The notes below the pieces were generated by a model, which did not search any database, was not told the DNA's origin, and saw only the letters and a program-made list of their open reading frames with translations. The position numbers and the translations under genes were made by a program. Shown piece after piece: positions 1-12,265 of a stretch of 64,000 nucleotides of DNA. Source of the DNA: Siphonodentalium dalli (Eukaryota > Mollusca > Scaphopoda > Gadilida > Siphonodentaliidae); assembly GCA_032622095.1 (NCBI GenBank), contig CP136066.1:202080978-202144977 (forward strand), written 5' to 3'. Every line of letters starts with the position of its first letter. The first letter of the stretch is position 1.

Positions 1-156
1 CTTGTTAAATTGATAATAAAGATACTTTCCAGAGAAGATGAGGCCTAAGCAGAATGAGGTCCCCAAAAGGTGAATTTAGTGATGCTAACCCATTGTGCAG
101 GATAGCCCTCTGGGGACCTCATTCTGCACATGTCTGGCACCATATTTTCTGGCCTG
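1..156. mobile_element. Family D inverted-repeat MITE, truncated by window start
   Basis: It has the family D signature agaatgaggtcc and its inverted copy around a short loop, ending in a degenerate ggcctg. Family D elements run from caagcct(t/g) to aggcttg and contain one or two palindromes of gaggtccccagagggtgaat. Confidence 0.7.
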
Positions 157-180
157 ATACAGTTATTGTATTTCACATAT

Positions 181-387
181 ACAGTAATGCTCTAATTAAT
201 CAACTCCTTAAACACATCAGAATTATGGGTAACTTTTCAGGATTTAGTCGGAAATATGGCTTGTTGCCATTCATCGGAAAGCTCTCTTTCCGATGAATGG
301 CAACAAGCCATATTTCCGACTAAATCCTGAAAAGTTACCCATAATTCTGATGTGTTTAAGGAGTCGATTAATTTGAGCATTACTGTA
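181..387. mobile_element. Family A foldback MITE
   Basis: A near-perfect palindrome of about 100 bp per arm, with acagtaatgc at one end and gcattactgt at the other and ggaaagctctc at the centre. It is bounded by TA, consistent with a TA target site. Several copies occur in this window; reading across the palindrome produces spurious short ORFs. Confidence 0.85.
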
Positions 388-492
388 CTTATAATGGATC
401 TCCTCCTACAATATTTTGGTCGTCATTCTATGATTATACCCTCGTCTCCTTCACCAAGTGACGTCTGCCATAAAACATACAAAGTGTCTCTA

Positions 493-628
493 AATAATTG
501 ACTCCTTAACCACAGCAGAGCTTTCTGATGAATGGCAACAAGCCATATTTCCGACTAAATCCTGAAAAATTACTCATAATTCTGCTGTGGTTAAGGAGTC
601 GATTATTTAGGGCATTACTAGCCATGGA
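493..628. mobile_element. Family A MITE, internally deleted
   Basis: About 30 bp of the left arm (gactccttaaccacagcag) is joined directly to an almost complete right arm ending in ggcattact. One arm has been lost, so it can no longer form the full foldback. Confidence 0.75.
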
Positions 629-1622
629 TATTTAATTTACGCTGTGACGTCACCATACTCATACTCATGATGTAACATGTATGCCATTTTGATTCTTCCA
701 CAATGGCAACAGCGCTAATTTTTTATGACGGGGACTTACTATTGCCTAAAAATGAATACTCGACAGATGTGGGTTACTTTTTCACTATGTTATAATTCAT
801 GTTTCCCCTAATGTTATAAGTAGGCTAAACGACACAAGACATACAAACAGCCAAGAATATCAAATCTAGTAAACAGTTCAGCTGAAATTCAGAGAATAGC
901 ATGCACGAGAAATGTCCGGTATGCCTATAGATGCTGTGAACAAGTTTCTAATCTGCTTTTGTGATGCATATATATACTATGTAGGCTACCAAATGCGTGC
1001 ACACACTGTTTAAAATCCAAATTATATAGACACATAGAAAACTGTGTAGGCCTACATGTATATGACTTGAAGGTTGTGTATAGCATCATAAAATAAATTT
1101 GAAATAACCAGAATGACGTCACAGTGTAAATTTAAGCTCCCATCATGAAAGGGTTAAAATAATTAATGAATATACCTGTTATTGCTGATATATTAATTGG
1201 CAGCTTACTAGAACATAATGGTATAAAATGTGTTACGTCGATGTACATGTTGGGTGCTAATGTCAATGTCTAAGATGGAAACAAGATTTGTTTTCTTTCA
1301 TATTTTGAGCTCTCTCGTTATCAATATACATGTATTGTGTGTAAATAATAGGTTACTTCAGTTGTTTCTACGTCCAGTAAAATGCTTTCCCAATGAAATT
1401 GACACTTTGTGCAGTCTTTCTGAGTGAACTGCTGATCAAACTGACAACGTGGTAAATATGCCTGAAACAACAATATATATCCCAATAATCAAACTTTGTA
1501 TTTAAAAATTAAAAAAAAAATATACAAATATATGTTATTTTGAAGGCAGACTGTTTAGGGCATATCTTTATGAGACTAATCATATACAATGATCCATGTA
1601 AACACACAGGCTACATTTGGAG
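629..1622. other. 5' flank, nothing recognised
   Basis: AT-rich DNA with no coding signal, RNA gene or clear repeat structure visible. Short ORFs here lack any recognisable motif. Confidence 0.5.
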
Positions 1623-2066
1623 CAAGCCTGAATTTAGTGTGCCTGTCATTTGCAGAATGAGGTCCCCAGAGGGTGAATTTAGTGACGCTATCCCACATAG
1701 CAGGCTAACATCACCAAATTCACCCTCTGGGGACCTCATTCTGCTCTGGAAAGTTTCTTTATTATAAAATTTCTATAGAATTTCTTCACAAAGATTCTAG
1801 TTCTTTTTTAGTTTAGTTTCTCTTTATCCCCAAATTGGCAGACGACATATTGCACAATCGAGGTTCCTAATGGGTTTACATCACAATATTCACCATTTGG
1901 GAACTTCAATCTGAGTCTATGTCTCCCATAACAGATGAGGTCATGCAGAATGAGGTCCCCAGAGGGTGAATTTAGTGATGCTAGTCCAGTATGTGGGATA
2001 GCGTCACTAAATTCACCCTCTGGGGACCTCATTCTGCAAATGACAGGCACACTAAACTCAGACTTG
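1623..2066. mobile_element. Family D inverted-repeat element, full length
   Basis: It runs from caagcctgaatttagtgtg to cacactaaactcagacttg. Each end carries a palindromic hairpin around gaggtccccagagggtgaat, and a spacer of about 200 bp separates them. A good reference copy of the family. Confidence 0.8.
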
Positions 2067-2162
2067 TGTATGATAATAAATGTGTGCTATTGGAGCTATT
2101 GTAATTTATTTTTTTGGCACTTCCTTGTCAGGATCAATTACTAGCTGCATTGACGAAGGAAA

Positions 2163-2807
2163 TAGGGCTCTGCGAATCGGGCATTTTCATTTCGAATCAA
2201 ATCTTGAATCGAATCTGCCAAATGATTCCGAATCGCATCGAATCTCGAATCGAATCATTGTATAAATAGTGAAGATGTAGATGTCACTGACTGAGTGGCC
2301 ATAACGGTATTAATTTGCTCACTTCTTAACAATGATAAGTGATGCCATTTGACTTAATGGCCTTTTAATGGTATAAATTTGCTCAATTCATAACAACGAT
2401 AAGTGATTGTCGGTATACATGTAAATATTATCAATAAATGGATCAAATGCTCATCTAATATAACCTATTAAGTGAGTATTCTTTGCTATACAATAATGAA
2501 ACATTATCAGAAGCAATAATGAAGCCAGATTTATAGCCAGTAAGCAATCACATTCATGCATCTCAAGTTTGACATATATATGAAAATTTTCTAGATCAGT
2601 TATATATCAGTCTTACAATGCTTCGGTGGTCTATAGTATAGTTCAATCAGTGATAATGTAATCTGTTTTTCGTTGGTATCATAATATATCTTCATCAAAA
2701 AAGCAATATGGTCAGTTGAATTAATGAGAATGCAACTGGTGCCAATGATTCGATACAATTTGAATCAGGTCAGCAGATTTTGAATCGAATCGATTCGCAG
2801 GACCCTA
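2163..2807. mobile_element. Family I hAT-like element with 8-bp target duplication
   Basis: Terminal repeats tagggctctgcgaatcg and cgattcgcaggacccta flank 645 bp without coding capacity. An exact 8-bp duplication, gaaggaaa, lies at 2155-2162 and 2808-2815. The YARNG-type terminus and 8-bp duplication are hallmarks of hAT transposons; this is a non-autonomous copy. Confidence 0.88.
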
Positions 2808-2965
2808 GAAGGAAACTTTGTATACATTTTGAGTGAAAGGTAAATGTTTAACGTGAGAGTGATATACATGTGTTATTTTTTCCGCTGACATCCATTTCAA
2901 GAGCAATGCAATCAATGGCAATCATAAAACATTATTTCTATGCTTTTAGTTAACTTGTATTTTAC

Positions 2966-3140
2966 AGCTAAGCCTTACATGCGTATCAGCTTCTTCATAA
3001 GTCTTACGTGCGTATCAGCTTCTTCATAAGTCTTACGTGCGTATCTGCTTCTTCATAAGTACTGAATAATGTCCATCTTTGGTATCTTACGTGCATATCA
3101 GCTTCTTTGTAAGTACTGAATAATGTCCATCTTTAGTATC
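2966..3140. repeat. Short tandem repeat, about 29-bp unit
   Basis: Three adjacent copies of gcgtatcagcttcttcataa separated by gtcttacgt, then a diverged fourth copy. The last two are followed by a shared tactgaataatgtccatctt segment. Confidence 0.8.
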
Positions 3141-3158
3141 TTTACCACACGGGGTGAA

Positions 3159-3351
3159 CAAGTCTGGATATAGTGTGTCTGTCATTTGCAGAATGAGGTC
3201 CCCCAGAGGGTAATTTAGTGGGCTAGCGTCACCAAATTCAATCTCTGGGAACCTCATTCTGCCTATGTTTCAACTGTGTGGGATAACATCAATAAATTCA
3301 CCCTCTGGGGACCTCATTCTGCAAATGACAGACACACTATTTGCAGGCTTG
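3159..3351. mobile_element. Family D inverted-repeat element, degraded
   Basis: It begins caagtctggatatagtgtgt and ends cactatttgcaggcttg, with gaggtccc hairpin arms between. A second copy of its end (cactatttgcaggcttg) occurs at about 3491-3507. Confidence 0.7.
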
Positions 3352-3866
3352 GTCAGTAATGTATAAGACATCCATTTAAAACCTCACTTATAAACTTAAT
3401 GTTTAACCCACAGGGAGCCTCACACAGATGGAAGCATGCACTACAGAGTGTTGTCTGCTCCAGTCTATATGGGGCTCTCTATGGGTCAGACACTATTTGC
3501 AGGCTTGTAAAACATTATAAAAAAAAATCACCCAATTTGCTAGGTCTGTCTGCCCATCATATTTGTGCACTGCAGTTGTAGTTTATCATCCGTAGTATAG
3601 TAGAACTGCTGGCTTCCATTGCATTGTGCGTTCATATGTTTGAGTTGTATCATAATTGTTTGCATGAATGTACATGGACACATGTACGGAATAAAATTAT
3701 GTAATATTAAAACTGTTGATAATTCTCTTTTCCCAAAGATACTAGTAGTTGTGAGTTGCATCAAGTTATTTCTCGATGAATTGAAAGACACAGGTGGCCT
3801 TGGTTGTAGGTTATAATTTAGAAATAAAAGTTTACAAATTATGAATTTCCTCAAGAACATACTAAT
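3352..3866. other. No gene seen
   Basis: Besides the duplicated family D terminus near 3491-3507, no coding signal or repeat was recognised. Confidence 0.5.
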
Positions 3867-4453
3867 ACAGTAATGCCCTAAGTAATCGACTCTTTAACTA
3901 CAGCAGAATTATGGGTAACTTTTCAGGATTTAGTCGGAAATAAGGCTTGTTGCCATTCATCGGAAAGCTCTCCCCGAGAGCTTTCCGATGAATGGCAACA
4001 AGCCATATTTCCGACTAAATCCTGAAAAGTTACCCATAATTCTGCTGTAGTTAACCCTTTACCCAACAAAACGGCCAAAACCGGCCAAATAAAGCTTCAA
4101 CAGCCTAAAATATCTTCGGTCTGTCTCAATAGAACCATACAAATATGGATATCATTGGAACCGGCTCCTTGACCACATTGTGATAGTTACAGTTATGCCC
4201 TGTGCCAATGCATAGGTCGCCTCGCATATATAAGAGAATGCATTGGCCTAAAAAAAATTCTTTTTTTAACACTTTTTACCATTTTTTCTTACATTCTTTA
4301 ACAATTTTATAATTTTTAATGTGTTAAGCCAATGCATTCTCTTATATATGCGAGGCGACCTATGGTCGACTCGCATATATAAGAGAATGCATTGGCACAG
4401 GGCCCTTCTGTTGGGTAAAGGGTTAAAGAGTCGATTAATTAGGGCATTACTAT
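3867..4453. mobile_element. Family A MITE interrupted by a family B MITE
   Basis: The left arm and centre of a family A foldback (from about 3867) are intact. The right arm is split at 4051-4054 (TTAA), and its remaining agagtcgattaattagggc resumes after a second TTAA at 4423-4426. This shows that family B transposed after this family A copy. Confidence 0.88.
4055..4422. mobile_element. Family B piggyBac-like MITE (copy 1)
   Basis: Termini ccctttacccaaca and tgttgggtaaaggg flank 368 bp, bordered by TTAA on both sides, as expected of piggyBac-type transposition. It contains two perfect hairpins built on gcattctcttatatatgcga. No transposase is encoded. Confidence 0.9.
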
Positions 4454-4647
4454 GTATGTTATATTACCCACAAAACAAACTTTGTGTGAACCGAGTATTT
4501 CTTTATATACAGCAAGTTTTTAGGAGAGTGATTTACGATGAAATCTTGAGTGGCTAAGATTAGCCAGCGCTATATCGGTATGTCTCCCCAGTGTTGAGTG
4601 TTTTGCGCGTTGCACACTCTTTACTCTCTGTTCTGTACAATCCTTTT

Positions 4648-4758
4648 CTGTCATTTGCAGAATGAGGTCCCCAGAGGGTGAATTTAGTGATGCTATCCCG
4701 CATAGTGGGCTAGCATCACCAAATTCACCCTCTGGGGACCTCATTCTGCTTACACCTC
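4648..4758. mobile_element. Family D single-hairpin fragment
   Basis: One palindrome of gaggtccccagagggtgaat with the loop cccgcatagtgggctag; the outer terminal segments are missing. Confidence 0.7.
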
Positions 4759-5339
4759 AGTGATTCCAGTGAAATTTGTATTAATTACAACAGACCTACA
4801 CTATTACTTACTTACTTACTCTAAATTTCAAAGTTAACCCTTTCGATACCTTGCAGCATACGCATACGTTCTGAATTTCAAAATTGGTAAAACACAACTA
4901 TGTAACACGGTCCCATCTTTATCTTAAACTTCCGGTGTAGGAAAATCATGTTCCTGAAGCTTTTTAAACTTTTATGACTTACATGCATTTTAATTATGAT
5001 GGTGCATGATTCTACGATACTGGTACGCATACGCTTGTCATATAGTATGCACTTATTCCCTAAATTTCAGAACACCAAGCATACTTCTGTTATGCTCCTG
5101 TTATTTATTTGGCTTCTAAATTGTCCATGTGGCGCTTCAGAATGCGTACATAGTTTTAGTATACACCTTTGTCCATGTTACCGAAGACAGACCGGTTGAC
5201 TCCTGTATTGTGCGGTGTTCCCAGCCCACCTGGATCTCTATATCTACAACAAATATATTGATGCAATCTATACGTTTTTGTACTTGGATTTAATTATCAG
5301 GAATAACTCTCTTGTTTAGATTAAGGCTATGAGCTATAA
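4759..5339. other. No gene seen
   Basis: AT-rich flank with no supported coding or structured feature. Confidence 0.5.
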
Positions 5340-5806
5340 TATATGTGACCCGCCATATAAAATCCAGTCAGAAGTCGGAATTTTTTTACCCTGTGCCAAT
5401 GCATTCTCTTATATATGCGAGTCGACCATAGGTGGCCTCGAATATATAAGAGAATGCATTGGCCTAACAATTTTTTACAATTTTAATAATTTGTTCTTGT
5501 ATTCTTTAACAATTTTATAATTTCACCCATACAGAGCCCCAGACAAACATGAGCAGACGACACTCTTCTAGGTGCTTCTATATATGTGTGGGGCTCCCTG
5601 CAGGGTAATGGATGTTTTTTTATTTTATGTCCTAAAAATTGTAAGAAACATTTATTTAAAAAACATGATAAAAAATTGTTAGGCCAATGCATTCTCTTAT
5701 ATATGCGAGGCGACCTATGGTCGACTCGCATATATAAGAGAATGCATTGGCACAGGGTAAAAAAATCCCGACTTCCGACTGGATTTGATATGGCGGGTCA
5801 CATATA
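5340..5806. mobile_element. Family C1 hairpin MITE (copy 1)
   Basis: Terminal repeats tatgtgacccgccatat and atatggcgggtcacata border 467 bp. The inside has two hairpins with the gcattctcttatatatgcga cassette and a second inverted pair (ggggctccctgcagggtaa). The hairpin is shared with family B, but the outer termini are unrelated. Confidence 0.85.
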
Positions 5807-5840
5807 ACTTCATAACCTTAATCAAAACAAAAGTTATTTC

Positions 5841-6329
5841 TTAAAGGTACTCAATCCGAACAGAGGGTCCTCATCTCAACAGATTCCAACAACAACAATT
5901 CGATCAGAGGGTCCTATATTACTATTTCTTTGGCTTTGGGGGTAAAAAATAGTTGATTCGAGTAGAGGAACCCATCAAACAAAGCTCAGAGTTATTAGAT
6001 ATTGATTTTTGAAAATTGTTATTTACTCGAGATGAGTACTAATAATTGCCTTCAACTGCCGTAATCTGCTCGGGATGTGTACACCAAAATCTATTCAAAC
6101 ATACAAGGATGGATAACTCTAAAATCAAGTGGTAATAATAACGCAATTTTGACTGAGTTCTGGGCCAGAAAGTATTCCCGATAATGAAAAATAATAGATT
6201 TCTAAAATCGATATCTAACAAATCTGAGCTTTGATGGGTGACTTTCTCGACTCGAATCAAATATTTTTGACCCCCGAAGCCATTGAAATAGTAATTGAGA
6301 GGAGTTTTATCGGATTGAGTACCTTTAAA
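5841..6329. mobile_element. Family E inverted-repeat MITE (copy 1)
   Basis: Ends ttaaaggtactcaatccga and tcggattgagtacctttaa are inverted repeats and the interior is itself largely palindromic. No coding capacity is recognised. Confidence 0.8.
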
Positions 6330-6727
6330 GTGATGTAAAATACTCAGGCTGATCAAATATACATAGAGAATAATTTTGCTCAAAGTAGTTATTTTTTACA
6401 AATATTAATCCAAACTGACAACAAACACCGTCATTTTTAAATATTAATTTAATTTGCAATCACTCTCGATGGCGAATTATTTGTGTATACACTATACACT
6501 ATTTGTGTATAGTTTACTGTCAATAATTGTGTCCCGATTTGAGATGTAAATATTTACAACTGAGCATAGTTCAGACGGTGTTTTCTATGGATGGGTGGGT
6601 ATACGGTCAATTTCTTTGAAATATGTTTGGTGATGTTAGTAGAATGTTACATTCCCCAGCTTGGCATAGCGCCTGCGTGTTAACTTATCAACTTCAGGCA
6701 CCCGAACAAGTCCATAATATGTCATTA
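6326..6727. mobile_element. Family F element (copy 1)
   Basis: It starts with aaagtgatgtaaaatactc (family consensus aaagtgatgtgaaacactcc) and ends gaacaagtccataatatgtc. It abuts family E copies on both sides. Other copies are at about 29885, 49455 (reverse) and 61775. Confidence 0.75.
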
Positions 6728-7153
6728 AAGGTACTCAATCCGATTCGATGGTCCCTGTATCATCAGATTCCAACAACAACAATTTTTTGGAAATGCCGCT
6801 TCAGTCATCAGAATCGATTAATTGCCCAAAAATAATGCTAACCACAGTCAACTATAGTATAAAATTGCCCAAAACCTGTTATTTATCAACATTTTGTTCA
6901 GCGAAATTTTGCCGGTTTATCTGACACAAAATAGCCACTTGATTTCAGAGTTTAATCCATCTTCATCCGCAATTTAGTCCGAGAAGTCTTCTTGTCGACT
7001 TTTACTGGGCCACTAAATATTCCAGGTGGTGAAAAAAATAGATTTTAAAAATCGATATATCATCACTCTGAGGTTTGATGGGTGGTTCCTCAACTCGAAT
7101 CAAATATTTTTTACCTCGAAGCCAAAATAAATATTATTTGAGGGGCGCTTAAT
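6725..7153. mobile_element. Family E MITE (copy 2, right end degraded)
   Basis: The left terminus ttaaaggtactcaatccga is intact and the interior is family-like, but the mirrored right terminus is not recognisable. Confidence 0.65.
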
Positions 7154-7322
7154 GGTTATTATGCTATTACTTGTTCACTATCTATGATAAGGGCCATGTG
7201 AATCGATTTGATGCGATTTGGAATTGTTTGTCTGTTTCTATTCGATTCGAAATTGGCTGCCTTTATTCGAATTTGATCGAATCTGTTCTCTCAGGTGCAT
7301 TGACCGCAGCAGTCACATGGCT

Positions 7323-7789
7323 TATATGTGACCCCGCCATATCAAATCCAGTCGTAAGTCGGGATGTTTTTACCCTGTGCCAATGCATTCTCTTATATAT
7401 GCGAGTCGACCATAGGTCGCCTCGCATATATAAGAGAATGCATTGGCCTAACAATTTTTTTTCATTTTTTTAAAATAAATGTTTCTTACATTTTTTAGGA
7501 CATAAAATAAAAAACATCCCTTACCCTGCAGGGAGCTCCACACATATATAGAAGCATATAGAAGAGTGTCGTCTGCTCATGTTTGTCTGGGGCTCTGTAT
7601 GGGTAAAAAAAAAAAATTTTAAAGAATACAAGAACAAATTATTAAAATTGTAAAAAATTGTTAGGCCAATGCATTCTCTTATATATGCGAGGCGACCTAT
7701 GGTCGACTCGCATATATAAGAGAAGGCATTGGCACAGGGTAAAAAAAATCCCGACTTGCGACTGGATTTGATATGGCGGGTCATATATA
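7323..7789. mobile_element. Family C1 hairpin MITE (copy 2)
   Basis: It has the same architecture as 5340-5806, with termini tatatgtgaccccgccat and atggcgggtcatata. It lies next to a gaatcgatttgatgcg segment that resembles a family I hAT end. Confidence 0.85.
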
Positions 7790-8119
7790 GACTACAAGGT
7801 ACTTAGACCATTACTCCTAAGAAACTTTGCGATGCTAGCGAATGCATCACATACAGACAACACTGTTGCAAATGATCCAGGAGTTGAATGTCAGAATGAA
7901 ATTACAGCCAAACTCATTCGGCAAACCTCACATGTCTCCATTTCATATACTGCCATATATAGGTCAAGGAGTTCAGAATGATACAAATTAAATGGCGGAG
8001 TTCAGTAAAACATGGAGAGCTTCGAAGGTTGCCGCTACGAACGGTCGAAAGCACATTATAAAGAGTTACTCCCCATCCACTACTCAACGATTCGCACCCA
8101 TCAGTAACTATGAGGATAA
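7790..8119. other. No gene seen
   Basis: No supported coding, RNA or repeat feature. Confidence 0.45.
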
Positions 8120-8707
8120 TTAGATTACTTTTGCCAAATAATTTGCCAAATGAAAATATTTTTTGCCAAATTCTTTTAGAATTTGGCAAATATTATTCCT
8201 GATAGTATCATTTTCAGCAACCTGGATTGAGTCTTATGTTTCGACACTCGTGGATTGATATCGATAAAAAAGCAGTTAGTTAATAATTATACTCGCATCT
8301 CTATATATATATATTGTGGTTATCATACAACAATAAACCAATCAACGAACAATACAATGGTAGAAGCGTTGCTTCATCCGAAGGGATCACAAGAGGATTA
8401 GCCATGTAAACACCACCATCACACTAAATACGGGTAATCCCTCCAGCCATCGATATTAATGATATCAGCACAACTGCATCTTAATGGAGGTGTTAACTTT
8501 TGCGAAACTAAATAAAATGCAAAAAATATAATTCCATTGTAATGTTTTTCTGTGTAAAATGAATGGTATTAATTGACCGATACTTTTCAACTTTATTGAG
8601 GAATTAAAAAGTGACTTGCCAAAACTTTTGCCAAATGAAAATATTTTTGTCCAAATGTGAATTATTTTTGCCATTGGCAAATTTGGCAAGTGGCAGCGCG
8701 AACCCTG
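8120..8707. mobile_element. Family H element (ttgccaaat-rich), partial
   Basis: Repeated ttgccaaatgaaaatattt words occur near both ends, and the right end gcagcgcgaaccctg is identical to the end of the 40785-41580 copy. A CAGGGTTCGCG-type terminus (reverse strand) is compatible with hAT. The 54-bp array starts immediately after it. Confidence 0.6.
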
Positions 8708-11700
8708 ATTATAGGTAATATAAAATCCAATGGTGATCAGTTATTAAGACGCATTAATATCATTGTAGGTAATATAAAATCCATTGATCAGTTATTAAGA
8801 CGTATTAATATCATTATAGGTAATATAAAATCCATTTGTGATCAGTTATTAAGATGCATTAATATCATTATAGGTAATATAAAATCCATTGGTGATCAGT
8901 TATTAAGACGCATTAATATCATTATAGGTAATATAAAATCCATAGTTGCTCAGTTATTAAGATGCATTAATATCATGATAGGTGATATGAAAGCCAATGG
9001 TGATCAGTTATTAAGACGCATTAATATCGTTATAGGTAATATAAAATCCATTGGTGATCAGTTATTAAGACGTATTAATATCATTATAGGTAATATAAAA
9101 TCCATTGGTGATCAGTTATTAAGATGCATTAATATCATGATAGGTAATATGAAATCCAATGGTGATCAGTTATTAAGACGCATTAATATCGTTATAGGTA
9201 ATATAAAATCCATTGGTGATCAGTTATTAAGACGTATTATTATCATTATAGGTAATATAAAATCCATTGGTGATCCGTTATTAAGATGCATTAATATCGT
9301 TATAGGTAATATAAAATCCATTGGTGATCAGTTATTAAGACGTATTTATATCATTATAGGTAATATAAAATCCATTGGTGATCAGTTATTAAGACGCATT
9401 AATATCATTGTAGGTAATATACAATCGATTGGTGATCAGTTATTAAGACGTATTAATATCATTATAGGTAATATAAAATCCATTGGTGATCAGTTATTAA
9501 GACGTATTAATATCATTATAGGTAATATAAAATCCATTGGTGATCAGTTATTAAGACGCATTAATATCGTTATAGGTAATATAAAATCCATTGGTGATCA
9601 GTTATTAAGACGTATTAATATCATTATAGGTAATATAAAATCCATTGGTGATCAGTTATTAAGACGTATTAACATCGTTATAGGTAATATGAAATCCAAT
9701 GGTGATCAGTTATTAAGACGCATTAATATCGTTATAGGTAATATAAAATCCATGGGTGATCAGTTATTAAGACGTATTAATATCATTATAGGTAATATAA
9801 AATACATTGGTGATCAGTTATTAAGATGCATTAATATCGTTATAGGTAATATAACATCCATTGCTGATCAGTTATTAAGACGTATTAATATCATTATAGG
9901 TAATATAAAATCCATTGGTGATCAGTTATTAAGAAGCATTAATATCGTTATAGGTAATATAAAATCCATTGGTGATCAGTTATTAAGACGTATTAATATC
10001 GTTATATGTAATATAAAATCCATTGGTGATCAGTTCTTAAGACGTATTAATATCATTATAGGTAATATAAAATCCATTGGTGATCAGTTATTAAGACGTA
10101 TTATTATCATTATAGGTAATATAAAATCCATTGGTGATCCGTTATTAAGATGCATTAATATCGTTATAGGTAATATAAAATCCATTGGTGATCAGTTATT
10201 AAGACGCATTAATATCATTGTAGGTAATATAAAATCCATTGGTGATCAGTTATTAAGACGTATTAATATCATTATAGGTAATATAAAATCCATTTGTGAT
10301 CAGTTATTAAGATGCATTAATATCATTATAGGTAATATAAAATCCACTGGTGATCAGTTATTAAGACGCATTAATATCATTATAGGTAATATAAAATCCA
10401 TTGGTGATCAGTTATTAAGATGCAATATCATGATAGGTGATATGAAAGCCAATGGTGATCAGTTATTAAGACGCATTAATATCGTTATAGGTAATATAAA
10501 ATCCATTGGTGATCAGTTATTAAGACGTATTAATATCATTATAGGTAATATAAAATCCATTGGTGATCAGTTATTAAGATGCATTAATATCATGATAGGT
10601 AATATGAAATCCAATGGTGATCAGTTATTAAGACGCATTAATATCGTTATAGGTAATATAAAATCCATTGGTGATCAGTTATTAAGACGTATTATTATCA
10701 TTATAGGTAATATAAAATCCATTGGTGATCCGTTATTAAGATGCATTAATATCGTTATAGGTAATATAAAATCCATTGGTGATCAGTTATTAAGACGTAT
10801 TTATATCATTATAGGTAATATAAAATCCATTGGTGATCAGTTATTAAGACGCATTAATATCATTGTAGGTAATATACAATCGATTGGTGATCAGTTATTA
10901 AGACGTATTAATATAATTATAGGTAATATAAAATCCATTGGTGATCAGTTATTAAGACGTACTAATATCATTATAGGTAATATAAAATCCATTGGTGATC
11001 AGTTATTAAGACGCATTAATATCGTTATAGGTAATATAAAATCCATTGGTGATCAGTTATTAAGACGTATTAATATCATTATAGGTAATATAAAATCCAT
11101 TGGTGATCAGTTATTAAGACGTATTAACATCGTTATAGGTAATATGAAATCCAATGGTGATCAGTTATTAAGACGCATTAATATCGTTATAGGTAATATA
11201 AAATCCATGGGTGATCAGTTATTAAGACGTATTAATATCATTATAGGTAATATAAAATACATTGGTGATCAGTTATTAAGATGCATTAATATCGTTATAG
11301 GTAATATAACATCCATTGCTGATCAGTTATTAAGACGTATTAATATCATTATAGGTAATATAAAATCCATTGGTGATCAGTTATTAAGATGCATTAATAT
11401 CGTTATAGGTAATATAAAATCCATTGGTGATCAGATATTAAGACGTATTAATATCGTTATATGTAATATAAAATCCATTGGTGATCAGTTCTTAAGACGT
11501 ATTAATATCATTATAGGTAATATAAAATCCATTGGTGATCAGTTATTAAGACGTATTAATATCTTTATAGGTAATATAAAATCCATTGGTGATCAGTTAT
11601 TAAGACGTATTAATATCATTATAGGTAATATAAAATCCATTGGTGATCAGTTATTAAGACGTATTAATATCATTATAGGTAATATAAAATCCATTGGTGA

Positions 11701-12265
11701 TCAGTTATTAAGACGTATTAATATCATTATAGGTAATATAAAATCCATTAGTGATCAGTTATTAAGACGTATTAGTATCATTATAGGTAATATAAAATCC
11801 ATTGGTGATCAGTTATTAAGACGTATTAGTATCATTATAGGTAATATAAAATCCATTGGTTATCAGTTATTAAGACGTATTAATATCATTATAGGTAATA
11901 TAAAATCCATTGGTGATCAGTTATTAAGACGTATTAATATCATTATAGGTAATATAAAATCCATTAGTGATCAGTTATTAAGACGTATTAGTATCATTAT
12001 AGGTAATATAAAATCCATTGGTGATCAGTTATTAAGACGTATTAATATCTTTATAGGTAATATAAAATCCATTGGTGATCAGTTATTAAGACGTATTAAT
12101 ATCATTATAGGTAATATAAAATCCATTGGTGATCAGTTATTAAGACGTATTAATATCATTATAGGTAATATAAAATCCATTGGTGATCAGTTGTTAAGAC
12201 GTATTAATATCATTATAGGTAATATAAAATCCATTAGTGATCAGTTATTAAGAGGTATTCGGTTC
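8708..12265. repeat. 54-bp minisatellite array, about 66 units, open in one frame
   Basis: Tandem units around taaaatccattggtgatcag and ttattaagacgtattaatat. Because 54 bp is 18 codons and the unit has no stop in this frame, the + strand stays open for about 1,200 codons, repeating GNIKSIGDQLLRRINIII. Both visible indels are 3 bp. A block of about 27 units is duplicated (an acaatcgattgg variant unit recurs 1,455 bp apart). The open frame has no upstream ATG; the first in-frame ATG is inside the array near 8975. I treat it as a repeat, not a gene. Confidence 0.95.
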
